From assembly GCF_002006355.2 (NCBI RefSeq), contig NZ_CP096980.1, positions 3,968,001 through 4,032,000 on the forward strand: 64,000 nt of DNA, given 5' to 3'. The notes under the pieces were generated by a model. The model searched no databases. It had not been told where the DNA came from and was given only the letters and a program-made list of their open reading frames with translations. The translations under genes and the position numbers were made by a program. Below are positions 55,440 to 63,964 of the stretch, in pieces (position 1 is the first letter of the stretch; the number at the start of each line of letters is the position of its first letter). The DNA comes from Clostridium felsineum DSM 794. Its GTDB lineage: Bacteria; Bacillota; Clostridia; Clostridiales; Clostridiaceae.

Positions 55440-56105
55440 TTACTGTTTTACCAAATCTCTTACATTCATTTTAGGAATCAAATTATCAATTTCATTAAAA
55501 GCTTTTTCTATTGCTTTATCTCTACCTACATCTTCTGTATTTACACCTTCAACAAGAAGTTTTTCAAACTTTCTTATTCCTATTTGTCTAAGTACATCAT
55601 GAAGATAATTTATTCCATGATTTATTTTCCAGGAAATTATTTTTGGATAAACCCCACCTGATGATTGTATACAAAGAACACTTCTTTCCCTATCATTCAA
55701 AAGTCCTTTAACTTCATCTTCTGAAATTTTTATAGTCTTATCATTTTGTATTATGCAATCAATGTATGACTTAAGTTTTGAAGGAAAAAGCGAACTCCAC
55801 ATAGGATAAGCAATTACATATACATCCGCACTTATAAATTCATCGCAAAGTTGATTTATTCTATCAACAGCTTTTCGGTCATTTTCACTTAATAATGCAT
55901 AATCATTTCCTGATACAATTTCTCCATTATCATTAAGGAATCTAGCATCCAATTCAGGAATGTACTCGCTGCATAAATCATGCTCTATAAGATCATATTC
56001 CGAATACTGTTCAAGAAATTTATTTATAAATTCTCTTCCTACAGTTTTGCTTACTGATGCATTTTCAGGCTTTGTATTAACAGAAATATATAATAATTTT
56101 TTCAT
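55440..56105 (-). CDS. FMN-dependent NADH-azoreductase-like flavoprotein
   Basis: A 221-residue protein with a flavodoxin-like fold. KKLLYISVNTKPENASVSKTVG is the FMN phosphate loop, VYVIAYPMWSSLFPSKLKSYID the isoalloxazine loop, and the SSGGVYP segment contacts flavin. It belongs to the AzoR/AcpD family of two-electron quinone or azo reductases. The natural substrate is probably a quinone or other electrophile. The ATG at 56105 has GGAGGTG upstream. It lies 80 bases after the helD-like gene. Confidence 0.9.
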   Translation of the reverse strand: MKKLLYISVNTKPENASVSKTVGREFINKFLEQYSEYDLIEHDLCSEYIPELDARFLNDNGEIVSGNDYALLSENDRKAVDRINQLCDEFISADVYVIAYPMWSSLFPSKLKSYIDCIIQNDKTIKISEDEVKGLLNDRERSVLCIQSSGGVYPKIISWKINHGINYLHDVLRQIGIRKFEKLLVEGVNTEDVGRDKAIEKAFNEIDNLIPKMNVRDLVKQ

Positions 56106-56185
56106 TTAAAACACCTCCAAAAGTATTTTCTCTTTTAAAGTCAAAAATTATTCTGAAAGCATTTTAAATATATAGTAAAAAACTA

Positions 56186-58351
56186 TTACATAGAAATATT
56201 AATATGGCATAACTTATGAAGCGCCCTTGTAGCCATTACATACAAAACTCTATCTAAATTTTTCTTTTCATGCCTACTTACAATAATTACACCATCAAAC
56301 TCTAATCCTTTAGCAAAGTAAGAAGGCATAACTGTTTCTCCACCAATATATATCTGATCTTCCTTCTCTATTATATTTATATGTGTTTTTGTCTTAAGTA
56401 ATTTTCCGAAATACTTGGTATCCTCCATGTTTTCACATATAATTCCTATGGTTTCAATACCTTCTTTTTTCATATCTTTTATAGAATTTACTACAGTATC
56501 TGTAAACTCATCTTCACTAGCTAGCGTTATTTTTTCAACCTTTTCCCCATCTCTAACTAATGGTATTATACTAGTATCATTAATAAAATAATTAGCATAT
56601 TCCATTATCTCTTTTGTTGATCTATAACTTTTATTAAGCCTAAACATTTCAAAATCCATATTCTCAAATATATCATCCATTTTTTCCATGGCAATATTTT
56701 CTTCAAATCTTGGAATTAATCTCTGATTTGAATCTCCAACGACAGTCATTCCAAGGCAATTTGTGAGCTTTTTTATTACCATAAATTGAAGTTTACTATA
56801 ATCCTGTGCTTCATCTATAACCACATGTTTTATCTCACGCTGAAGTTTTATACCTTCAAGCTTTATCCTAATATATATAAGTGGTGCTGTATCATCTATT
56901 GTATACAATTTATCGTGATTAAGCCTATTATATATTCTAAGTATATCTGCATCTTGAAGCCAAGTTAGAGCTTTTTTAGCATCCATAACCTTTTTTATAG
57001 CTTTGCGTATTCCTAACTTTTTCTGAAATAAAAGTTTATTTCCTTGTTCATTAAGCTCTTCCTGACTACTACTTTTAATCGCTTCATCGTAATCCTTTTG
57101 TATTTTTCTTACTTCCTCATCTCTTATATCCTTAAGCTTACTAAAAATTATTCTCTTTATTTTTTGTGTTCTTCTAAAAAGAGGCATAGCTTTGTAGTAT
57201 TCAGTAAACAGTTCCTCTATTTCATCTATAGCAACGGCTTTTCTATCACCATACCATACGTCCTTTATATTATCTCTATACTCTTTTTCTAGTTCATAAA
57301 TTAGATTATCTAGTTCTTTTATATATTCATCAGAGGTTTTATGTTTTACTTCCTTTATAAATTCACTATCTCCCACAAGAATTTTTTCCATATAATCTTG
57401 AGTACTCATAATATCATAAGTATCAAGTGGAAGTATATCGAGAGCAAAATCAATAAACGTTTGCTGTCTTACATTTTCCTCTCCAAGACTTGGAAGTACA
57501 TTTTTTATGTATTCCATAAAAACAGGATTAGGTCCCAAAATCAAAATTTTATCTTGAAGTATATTTCTGTAATTATATAAAAGAAAAGCAACTCTATGAA
57601 GTGCAATTGTTGTCTTACCACTTCCCGCAACTCCATTTACCACAGAAATTTTATTTCTTTCCTGCCTTATAATATTATCCTGTTCTGCCTGTATAGTCAT
57701 TATAATATCACGGAGCTTATCCCCCGTGTTTTTACTTAGAACCATTTGAAGTATTTCATCCTTAACATCAACTTCAGAATCAAAAAAACCATCAAGTTTA
57801 CCTTTTTTTATTATATATTGTCTCTTCTTCTTTATATCTACCTCTATATTACCAGCAGGCGCTTTATATGTTGCCTTGCCAAGCTGAGAAGTATAAAAAA
57901 TTGATGCTATTGGTGCTCTCCAATCTACAATTAATGGTTCATAACTCCCAATAGGTGTAACTCCAAATCTTCCTATATATATTTTTTCTTCACCAAAATT
58001 TTCTTCCTCAAAATCAATTTTTCCAAAATAAGGTGATGATAATAATATATTAAGCTCCTTAAGCCTTTTGTATATTATATTGAAGGTTTCTTCTTTTACA
58101 TAGCGCTCATGATCAAAGTATTCTATTACCTTATCTTCATCATCTGCGTAATCTTCAAGATTTTTCTCTCTTTCGTCTAGTATATATTGTGAAATTTCCT
58201 TTTTCTTATTTACATACTGGACTATTTCCTTATTTATAATTTCAATAACACCTTTTAACTTTAAGTATTCACTTTCAAATTCTTCAGCTTTATTTTTTTC
58301 TTCAATTAGTCTGTTAATGTCTCCAGTGCTGTTTCGTTCATCTCTTTCCAT
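56186..58351 (-). CDS. helD: HelD-like UvrD-family ATPase (RNA polymerase recycling type)
   Basis: A 721-residue superfamily 1 protein. An N-terminal coiled coil (about 15-110) precedes VDWRAPIASIFYTS, a HelD signature; Walker A GVAGSGKT is at 240-247, Walker B is VIDEAQDYSKLQ, and the C-terminal helicase motifs include GLEFDGVII and YVMATRALHKL. In Bacillus, HelD binds stalled RNA polymerase and removes it from DNA. The start is ATG 58351 with AAAGGAGAG, located inside the end of ftsH: the two genes overlap by 46 bases in different frames. Helicase activity on DNA is not implied. The symbol is by resemblance. Confidence 0.85.
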   Translation of the reverse strand: MERDERNSTGDINRLIEEKNKAEEFESEYLKLKGVIEIINKEIVQYVNKKKEISQYILDEREKNLEDYADDEDKVIEYFDHERYVKEETFNIIYKRLKELNILLSSPYFGKIDFEEENFGEEKIYIGRFGVTPIGSYEPLIVDWRAPIASIFYTSQLGKATYKAPAGNIEVDIKKKRQYIIKKGKLDGFFDSEVDVKDEILQMVLSKNTGDKLRDIIMTIQAEQDNIIRQERNKISVVNGVAGSGKTTIALHRVAFLLYNYRNILQDKILILGPNPVFMEYIKNVLPSLGEENVRQQTFIDFALDILPLDTYDIMSTQDYMEKILVGDSEFIKEVKHKTSDEYIKELDNLIYELEKEYRDNIKDVWYGDRKAVAIDEIEELFTEYYKAMPLFRRTQKIKRIIFSKLKDIRDEEVRKIQKDYDEAIKSSSQEELNEQGNKLLFQKKLGIRKAIKKVMDAKKALTWLQDADILRIYNRLNHDKLYTIDDTAPLIYIRIKLEGIKLQREIKHVVIDEAQDYSKLQFMVIKKLTNCLGMTVVGDSNQRLIPRFEENIAMEKMDDIFENMDFEMFRLNKSYRSTKEIMEYANYFINDTSIIPLVRDGEKVEKITLASEDEFTDTVVNSIKDMKKEGIETIGIICENMEDTKYFGKLLKTKTHINIIEKEDQIYIGGETVMPSYFAKGLEFDGVIIVSRHEKKNLDRVLYVMATRALHKLCHINISM

Positions 58352-60171
58352 GCTGAACTCTCCTTTACAATTTTCATAAATTCACTACCTGTCAATGTTT
58401 CTTTCTGAAGAAGAATTTCTGCAATATTATCAAGAAGTTCCCTATTATTATTTAAAATATCTTTTGCCTTATTATGTGCTTCTTTTATAATTCTTAATAC
58501 TTCTTTATCTGCTTCGTACTCAACTTCATTACTACAATTTTTAACAGGTGTTCCATCTAAATACCTGTTTTGTTGAGACTGAAGTGCCATCATATCAAAT
58601 TTATCAGTCATTCCATATACCGTAACCATATTTCTAGCCGTTTGGGTTGCTTTTTCAATATCATTTGAAGCTCCTGTTGAAATAGCCTTAAAAACAACTT
58701 CTTCTGCTGATCTTCCTCCTAATAATACGGATATTTCATCCATCATTTCGTCTTTAGTTACAAGATACTTTTCTTCTTCTGGAAGCTGCATAGTGTATCC
58801 CAGTGCACCCATAGTTGTAGGCACTATTGTTATTTTATGTACTGGATTAGTATGTTTTAAAAGCGCCGCAACTAATGCATGACCAACTTCATGATATGCA
58901 ACTGTCCTCTTATCTTTATCTGATAATATTTTATCCTTTTTCTCTTTTCCTGCTATTATAACTTCAACAGCTTTTTCTAAATCCTCTTGTTCAACTTTAT
59001 TTCTTCCAAATTTTACAGCTAAAAGTGCAGCCTCATTTACTATATTTGCAAGATCAGCTCCAACAGCACCTGAAGTCGCTTTAGCTATTTCTTCAAGGGA
59101 TATATCTTCTGACATTTTAACATCTTTTACATGTACTTTAAGTATAGACTCTCTACCTTTTAGATCTGGTCTATCCACAATAACTCTTCTGTCAAATCTA
59201 CCTGGTCTTAAGAGTGCTTTGTCTAAAACTTCTGGTCTATTAGTGGCAGCCAAAATAACAACTCCCTTTGACGAATCAAATCCATCCATTTCCGCCAAAA
59301 GTTGATTTAGGGTCTGTTCTCTTTCATCATTAGAACCTCCCATTGCATTTTCTCTACTTTTACCAATAGCATCTATTTCATCTATAAAAATTATGCATGG
59401 TGCCTTTTCTTGAGCTTGCTCGAATAAATCTCTAACCCTTGCTGCTCCCATTCCTACAAACATTTCAACAAAATCAGAACCTGACATCGAAAAAAATGGT
59501 ACTTTAGCTTCACCTGCTACTGCTTTCGCCAATAGAGTTTTACCAGTTCCTGGTGGACCTACTAAAAGAGCTCCTTTAGGAAGTTTAGCACCTATTTCTG
59601 CATATTTATTAGGATTATGTAAAAAATCCACAATTTCAACAAGTGATTCTTTTGCTTCTTCCTGTCCAGCAACATCTTCAAAGGTTTTTCCAGTTTCACT
59701 TTCTGCATAAAGTTTAGCATTATTTTTACCAAAAGACATAACTCCATTTCCAAACTTTTTATCAAGCTTTCCAAATATAATTCTACCAAAAAACGCAAGA
59801 AGTAATATTGGAAGAATCCAATTTATAAAAAAGTTTTTTATTGGATCATTATTTTTTATTTCTGGCTTTATTTGTGCACCTGACTTTTTAAGTTCATTTT
59901 TCAAATCAGGATCTTCTATTCTACCTGTATAGAGAATTTTTTTATGAAATCCAGCATTCTCTTTTGGCAATATCATTATTTTTTCATCTGAAATATTAAC
60001 TTCTGAAATCTTCTTAGCATTTAATAAATCAAGAAATTTATTATATGTTATTTCTTCTGTTCTTATTGAGGATGCTACATAATTAACTATGAGAACAAAA
60101 ATTATTGCTCCAAGTGTATAAAAAATAGCGTATTTATACTTGTTATCTTTGAAATTTTTATTATCAAACAT
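58306..60171 (-). CDS. ftsH: ATP-dependent zinc metalloprotease FtsH
   Basis: A 621-residue membrane AAA protease that degrades membrane and short-lived cytoplasmic proteins. There are two membrane segments (about 15-35 and 112-134) with an extracytoplasmic domain between them, then the AAA domain with Walker A GPPGTGKT at 205-212 and IFIDEIDAIG, the SRH arginines, and the M41 zinc site HEVGH at 427-431 with Asp504. HEVGH replaces the more common HEAGH. The C-terminal tail ends soon after the protease domain. The ATG at 60171 follows AGGAGGAG. Because such genomes often carry a second ftsH near tilS/hpt, this may be a paralogue. It overlaps helD. Confidence 0.95.
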   Translation of the reverse strand: MFDNKNFKDNKYKYAIFYTLGAIIFVLIVNYVASSIRTEEITYNKFLDLLNAKKISEVNISDEKIMILPKENAGFHKKILYTGRIEDPDLKNELKKSGAQIKPEIKNNDPIKNFFINWILPILLLAFFGRIIFGKLDKKFGNGVMSFGKNNAKLYAESETGKTFEDVAGQEEAKESLVEIVDFLHNPNKYAEIGAKLPKGALLVGPPGTGKTLLAKAVAGEAKVPFFSMSGSDFVEMFVGMGAARVRDLFEQAQEKAPCIIFIDEIDAIGKSRENAMGGSNDEREQTLNQLLAEMDGFDSSKGVVILAATNRPEVLDKALLRPGRFDRRVIVDRPDLKGRESILKVHVKDVKMSEDISLEEIAKATSGAVGADLANIVNEAALLAVKFGRNKVEQEDLEKAVEVIIAGKEKKDKILSDKDKRTVAYHEVGHALVAALLKHTNPVHKITIVPTTMGALGYTMQLPEEEKYLVTKDEMMDEISVLLGGRSAEEVVFKAISTGASNDIEKATQTARNMVTVYGMTDKFDMMALQSQQNRYLDGTPVKNCSNEVEYEADKEVLRIIKEAHNKAKDILNNNRELLDNIAEILLQKETLTGSEFMKIVKESSAWKEMNETALETLTD

Positions 60172-60244
60172 CCCATCTCCTCCTTATCGTTATATTATAA
60201 TACCACAATTTATCCTTAAAGTTATGAATAATTTTTTAATATAC

Positions 60245-61822
60245 TTATTTTGCAGTAAGCATTTTTTTGTAATTAACCACCTTACCAGTTTTTGATATAT
60301 AAATATTTTTCTTTGACATAAAAAATCCCTGCAGTTTAACGCTTGCAATTCCATTATAAAAGTCTCCTGCTTCTGAATATTTAGCCTCTATTACAATTTT
60401 ACCACTTAAATTAACATAACCCCACTTTTTTACTCCAAATTTTTTTATGCTAAAAGCAGCAAGTCCTTCATGAAAATCCTTTACCATTGTAAAATTTGGT
60501 TCTATTACCATATCCCCATTTAGGTTTATAAATCCCCAGTCATCATTTATATTTATTCTAGCCACTCCTTCATAAAAGCTTCCTATATAATCATACTTAG
60601 GCTCAATTAATATTTTTCTTTTAGAACTATCCATGTAGCCATATTTACCTTTATCACTTATATATCTCATTAAGTTTAATCCCATGCCAAAATCAATATC
60701 ATTCGAACTTCCGTTATCTATAATTGGTGAAACTACAACTTCACTACTTTGAATCTCATATTGAAGCTTTATACTTTTATTGAAGGTAATAGTTTCTATA
60801 CTATCTACTGAAATTCCATCCTCGTTAACTTCAAAATTTATGTATACATCATAAACACAACCACCCTTATAAAGTATACTTGCATCATCCTTTGAAGCTT
60901 TAATAGAAAATGAACACAAATCACTGACAAATATTGATGCCCATTTTTTCCATATTACATCTACAGAAAAATTCAACTTTTCAAAGTCATATTTAGATGG
61001 ACTTAATCTTACTTTACCTGCACTTATTGTTGATATACTTTTTATATTATCTTCAAATTTACTTTTACTATAGAAATCAATATCATTAAGACAAACTGAA
61101 AATATCTCCATAGGTTTATCCTCAAACATTATGAATAAACTTCCCATATCTATACTTATCATTTTGTCTATTATCATAAGCTTTCCATACAAAATATACT
61201 CAACATTTCTTTCGCATATTTCTTTAATAGTTACATTATTAATTATAGCAAACAATCCATAGGATTTAGGTACATTAACTTCTCTTATTGTACTCCACTC
61301 ACTATTTAATATAATTGAAGAAGTTTTTATATCATAATTGTTCTTATTAAATTTTATTCTGCCAACAGGTATATGCTTTATTGTAGTTATTCTAGCTTTA
61401 AACTCCTCATTACTTTCAAATGCTTGTCTGTATAAATTAACACAGTATATTTTATAATTCTCTCCATTAATGCTTATATTTAAACTTTCATTATCTATAT
61501 ATACCTTTTCTCCTACAGCTATAAACTTACAGCTAATATCGTATTTTTCATTAAAATCCACATCACCATTTAAATTTTTTCTACTTATCATACAAAAAAA
61601 ATATTCACTTTTTAATTTTTCTACTGAGTTTATTCCATACCACTCAATTTTTATATAACAAAAACCATAGTCATCATCATAATTTTCTTCTTCAAGTGTT
61701 CCTTTTGCAATATTTACAGCCTTTATATCTCTTATGCGTTTTTCATATTCATCATACTTTTCAAAGGGATCTCTTTTAAGCTGCTCTTGAAGTTTATTAA
61801 TTTCAAATTTTCCATCCATCAT
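60245..61822 (-). CDS. WG-repeat protein with three novel N-terminal repeats
   Basis: A 525-residue protein without signal peptide. The C-terminal part (about 390-520) contains WG (beta-barrel-like) repeats: GKYGYMDSSKRKILIEPKYD, WGFINLNGDMVIEPNF and WGYVNLSGKIVIEAKY. The N-terminal 360 residues consist of three related units of about 115 residues (about 18-130, 130-245 and 246-360). Each starts with an F/Y-rich helix, then an I..I..I.G.I..... YD segment and a conserved Trp (FKARITTIKHIPVGRIKFN, FEDNIKSISTISAGKVRLS). I do not know a family for these. The start is ATG 61822, after GGAGG; the ATG five codons upstream lies before that site. It leads the ftsH-helD run (73 bases upstream of ftsH). 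Confidence 0.8.
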   Translation of the reverse strand: MMDGKFEINKLQEQLKRDPFEKYDEYEKRIRDIKAVNIAKGTLEEENYDDDYGFCYIKIEWYGINSVEKLKSEYFFCMISRKNLNGDVDFNEKYDISCKFIAVGEKVYIDNESLNISINGENYKIYCVNLYRQAFESNEEFKARITTIKHIPVGRIKFNKNNYDIKTSSIILNSEWSTIREVNVPKSYGLFAIINNVTIKEICERNVEYILYGKLMIIDKMISIDMGSLFIMFEDKPMEIFSVCLNDIDFYSKSKFEDNIKSISTISAGKVRLSPSKYDFEKLNFSVDVIWKKWASIFVSDLCSFSIKASKDDASILYKGGCVYDVYINFEVNEDGISVDSIETITFNKSIKLQYEIQSSEVVVSPIIDNGSSNDIDFGMGLNLMRYISDKGKYGYMDSSKRKILIEPKYDYIGSFYEGVARININDDWGFINLNGDMVIEPNFTMVKDFHEGLAAFSIKKFGVKKWGYVNLSGKIVIEAKYSEAGDFYNGIASVKLQGFFMSKKNIYISKTGKVVNYKKMLTAK

Positions 61823-61972
61823 TCTCTCATCCTCCATCCTTATAAATAATCATGGTATACGTATAGTAAAATTACTTCAAAGTTAAGATATATATATACT
61901 ATTACTTTTTTTTGAATTTTATACATTTAGTTATAAATACGCCATTACATTCATCTAATACTTATGCATATA

Positions 61973-62441
61973 AAAAATCCTACTGGGCATTATAATAACA
62001 TCGAAGGATTTAAAGTTGTTGAGCGAAGAGTAATGAGGGTTCATTAATGGGCTCAAAATTATTCGACCAAAGATGTATATAGGATTTTTCTACTTAAATG
62101 TAGTAAGTTTTATATATGTCGGAGGAAGACTATTATAAGTTTCTACATTGCTTTATATAGACTAAACTATATAAGGTTATGTACTGATTTACAATAGTTG
62201 AGCGAAGATTTATTAATTTTTCTTTAAGGGTTATAATGATTGGAATATTGTTATAGTTTTTAAAGATATGTTAATGAATCGAATGAAAATTTGCATCTGT
62301 AACGAAGTGCTCAAGTAATAAAAAAAGGGGTATTTGGGTGCGAAGTTATGAATGTAGGTCATAATTAAGATGACTTTAAGTTCTAAGATTGAAAGCTGTC
62401 CTTTATAATGTAACTTAAACTTACATTTACAGGACAGCTTT
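61973..62441 (+). ncRNA. Candidate large structured non-coding RNA
   Basis: Helices seen: AAAAATCCTA (61973-61982) with TAGGATTTTT (62080-62089); ACATC (61998-62002) with GATGT (62072-62076); TTGAGC (62019-62024) with GCTCAA (62051-62056); TAATGA (62031-62036) with TCATTA (62041-62046); CTTTATATAG (62151-62160) with CTATATAAGG (62167-62176); TTGAGC (62198-62203) with GCTCAA (62309-62314); a 16-bp helix at 62221-62236 with 62251-62266 that includes four G-U pairs. The element TTGAGCGAAGA occurs twice (62019-62029 and 62198-62208). A 3' hairpin is at 62392-62441. The G-U pairs support the plus strand. No promoter stands out, although TATAAA at 61932-61937 is possible. Not a T-box, known riboswitch, tmRNA, RNase P or SRP RNA that I recognise. 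Confidence 0.5.
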
Positions 62442-62447
62442 TATTAT
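62389..62447. terminator. Terminator hairpin downstream of the DUF1648 gene and the RNA candidate
   Basis: AAAGCTGTCCT at 62392-62402 pairs with AGGACAGCTTT at 62431-62441, with an inner AATGTAA/TTACATT helix. T-rich DNA follows on plus, a shorter T run on minus. It lies 17 bases after the stop of the minus-strand membrane-protein gene. Confidence 0.8.
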
Positions 62448-62458
62448 ATTAAATGAAA

Positions 62459-63571
62459 TTATTTTTTTCCTATTAATAAACTCACTATAATAAATATAAT
62501 TATTATCGCATAAAAGATTTGTCCAACTCTGCTTCCCACATTCACAGTCCACCCAATTCCAAATCTTTTTTGAACAAAAATCGATGGATCATTTGTATTG
62601 TAATATATAAGATTACCCATTTTCCAATACTTATCATCATCTCTCATATTGATTGCAATTTCTCTTTTTCCCTCATTAGCTTTAAGCTTGCTTCCACCCT
62701 GTCCAACTTTAAATCCTATAACTAATGATACTAAAGTTACAAGCATTGTAATAACTATAATTATAATATTTATAAGACTTATATTTTCTTTAATAAGTTG
62801 AATTGTTTGAAAATCATCAATTAAAAGCACAATCTGCATAACAAAATTTAATATTATAATATATATTCCCCATACATTTCTAAACTTTATATTATTCTCT
62901 ATAGAGACATTTGTATTTATTTCGTTTTTACTCCAAAAGGTTATCTTGTAAATAAAGAATGTTATTAAGATAAGAATCAGTTGATTTATAGGTGTAGAAA
63001 AAATGGCAAAATATGTTTTTATGGAGTATCCAGTAATATTTCCACTTATATTCCAATGACTTGGATATCTATGAGGAATATTAGGGTACTGAATTATATT
63101 AACTACCAAACATATTATTACAAAAACTAATGATATAACAAACCACTTATTTCCTGCTATCATCTTTTCCTTTTTTTGTTTATTAAAGGATGTATCTATA
63201 ATAATCTCTTGCTTTTTGGTTTTTAACCATCCCTCTTTTTTCTTTAATTTATAAACTTTTCTGTTGTGATAGTAGTAAATTAAAAAGTCAAAAAATATAA
63301 ATGCAAATATAGCCACTAAATAGGCAATACTGTTATCCGTTATATACACATAATAAGAAATTAATATAGCCAAAGGTATTCCAAAAATTATGTTGAATAA
63401 AACGTAACTTTTCCCAATATATTTAAGCTTAGAATTTTCTATTTCTTCATAAGGAATTCTAATGCCTAAATATATATCTTTTTGTCCTGCTTTAAATGCT
63501 ACTATTTGGGATATTGTAGAAATAATTAATATGCCAAATGTAAATATACCTAATACTATTCCGTTATTCAT
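62459..63571 (-). CDS. DUF1648/DUF5808-type membrane protein, partner of a GntR regulator
   Basis: A 370-residue membrane protein with about eight segments. The extracytoplasmic PNIPHRYPSHWNISGNITGY motif is the DUF1648 signature (IPTHWN.....) shared with SdpI-like immunity or sensor proteins. The C-terminal part (KRFGIGWTVNVGSRVGQIFY and the RDDDKYWKMGNL stretch) resembles DUF5808. The N-terminal KAGQKDIYLGIRIPYEE segment also fits the group. Function is probably membrane sensing or peptide resistance by analogy with SdpI. I start it at ATG 63571 after GGGGGT; an ATG five codons earlier includes that site. It begins 15 bases after the stop of the GntR gene. Confidence 0.82.
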   Translation of the reverse strand: MNNGIVLGIFTFGILIISTISQIVAFKAGQKDIYLGIRIPYEEIENSKLKYIGKSYVLFNIIFGIPLAILISYYVYITDNSIAYLVAIFAFIFFDFLIYYYHNRKVYKLKKKEGWLKTKKQEIIIDTSFNKQKKEKMIAGNKWFVISLVFVIICLVVNIIQYPNIPHRYPSHWNISGNITGYSIKTYFAIFSTPINQLILILITFFIYKITFWSKNEINTNVSIENNIKFRNVWGIYIIILNFVMQIVLLIDDFQTIQLIKENISLINIIIIVITMLVTLVSLVIGFKVGQGGSKLKANEGKREIAINMRDDDKYWKMGNLIYYNTNDPSIFVQKRFGIGWTVNVGSRVGQIFYAIIIIFIIVSLLIGKK

Positions 63572-63586
63572 ATTACTTACCCCCAT

Positions 63587-63964
63587 CTAAATATCATACC
63601 CATCATAAATTTTACTACATATATCTAAAAATTCTTCCTTTTCTACTCCTCTACACTTACAATCTGCTATAACATATTCCAGTTCATCTAATAATTTTTC
63701 CGAAAATTCCTCAGTTTTTTGAGGCATATTTTCATTAATTACAGCACCAATTCTCCTATCTATATTAAGATATCCCTCTCCTTTTAGTATGTTATAAACT
63801 TTATTAACCGTATGCAAATTTATTCCTATATCTTCCGCCATTTGTCTAACTGAAGGAAGGCTTTCCCCTCTTTTTAACTCTCCTCTAGCCATTCCCTTAA
63901 CCAGTTGATTTTTCAGTTGTTCGTATATAGGTGTTTCTGATTCAAAATCTATTTTTATGAGCAC
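63587..63964 (-). CDS. GntR-family regulator, YtrA/YhcF subfamily
   Basis: A 125-residue winged-helix repressor. The DNA-binding domain is at about 10-75 (PIYEQLKNQLVKGMARGELKRG, SLPSVRQMAEDIGINLHTVNKVY), followed by a short helical dimer region and no ligand-binding domain, as in YtrA/YhcF. These small regulators sit at the head of operons for membrane or ABC exporter proteins and usually repress their own operon. Here the second gene is the DUF1648 membrane protein. The start is GTG 63964 after AAGGTGA. A TATTAT -10-like hexamer is upstream. Confidence 0.9.
   Translation of the reverse strand: MLIKIDFESETPIYEQLKNQLVKGMARGELKRGESLPSVRQMAEDIGINLHTVNKVYNILKGEGYLNIDRRIGAVINENMPQKTEEFSEKLLDELEYVIADCKCRGVEKEEFLDICSKIYDGYDI

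Larger units (their letters stand above)
61823..62458. other. 636-base gene-free region, mostly a candidate structured RNA
   Basis: No convincing protein-coding frame exists on either strand. The first 150 bases (61823-61972) are plain AT-rich DNA with the upstream region of the WG-repeat gene. From 61973 to 62441 the plus strand becomes purine-rich and full of nested inverted repeats (see the ncRNA entry), ending in a terminator-like hairpin. Confidence 0.7.

Noticed and set aside
61840..62458. Region as a degraded gene or insertion sequence remnant
   Set aside because: All six frames are broken by many stops, there is no recognisable protein fragment and no terminal inverted repeats or target duplication; nested RNA-type helices explain it better.
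62519..62725. 68-codon open frame on plus near the window end
   Set aside because: Antisense to the DUF1648 membrane-protein gene, no ribosome site.
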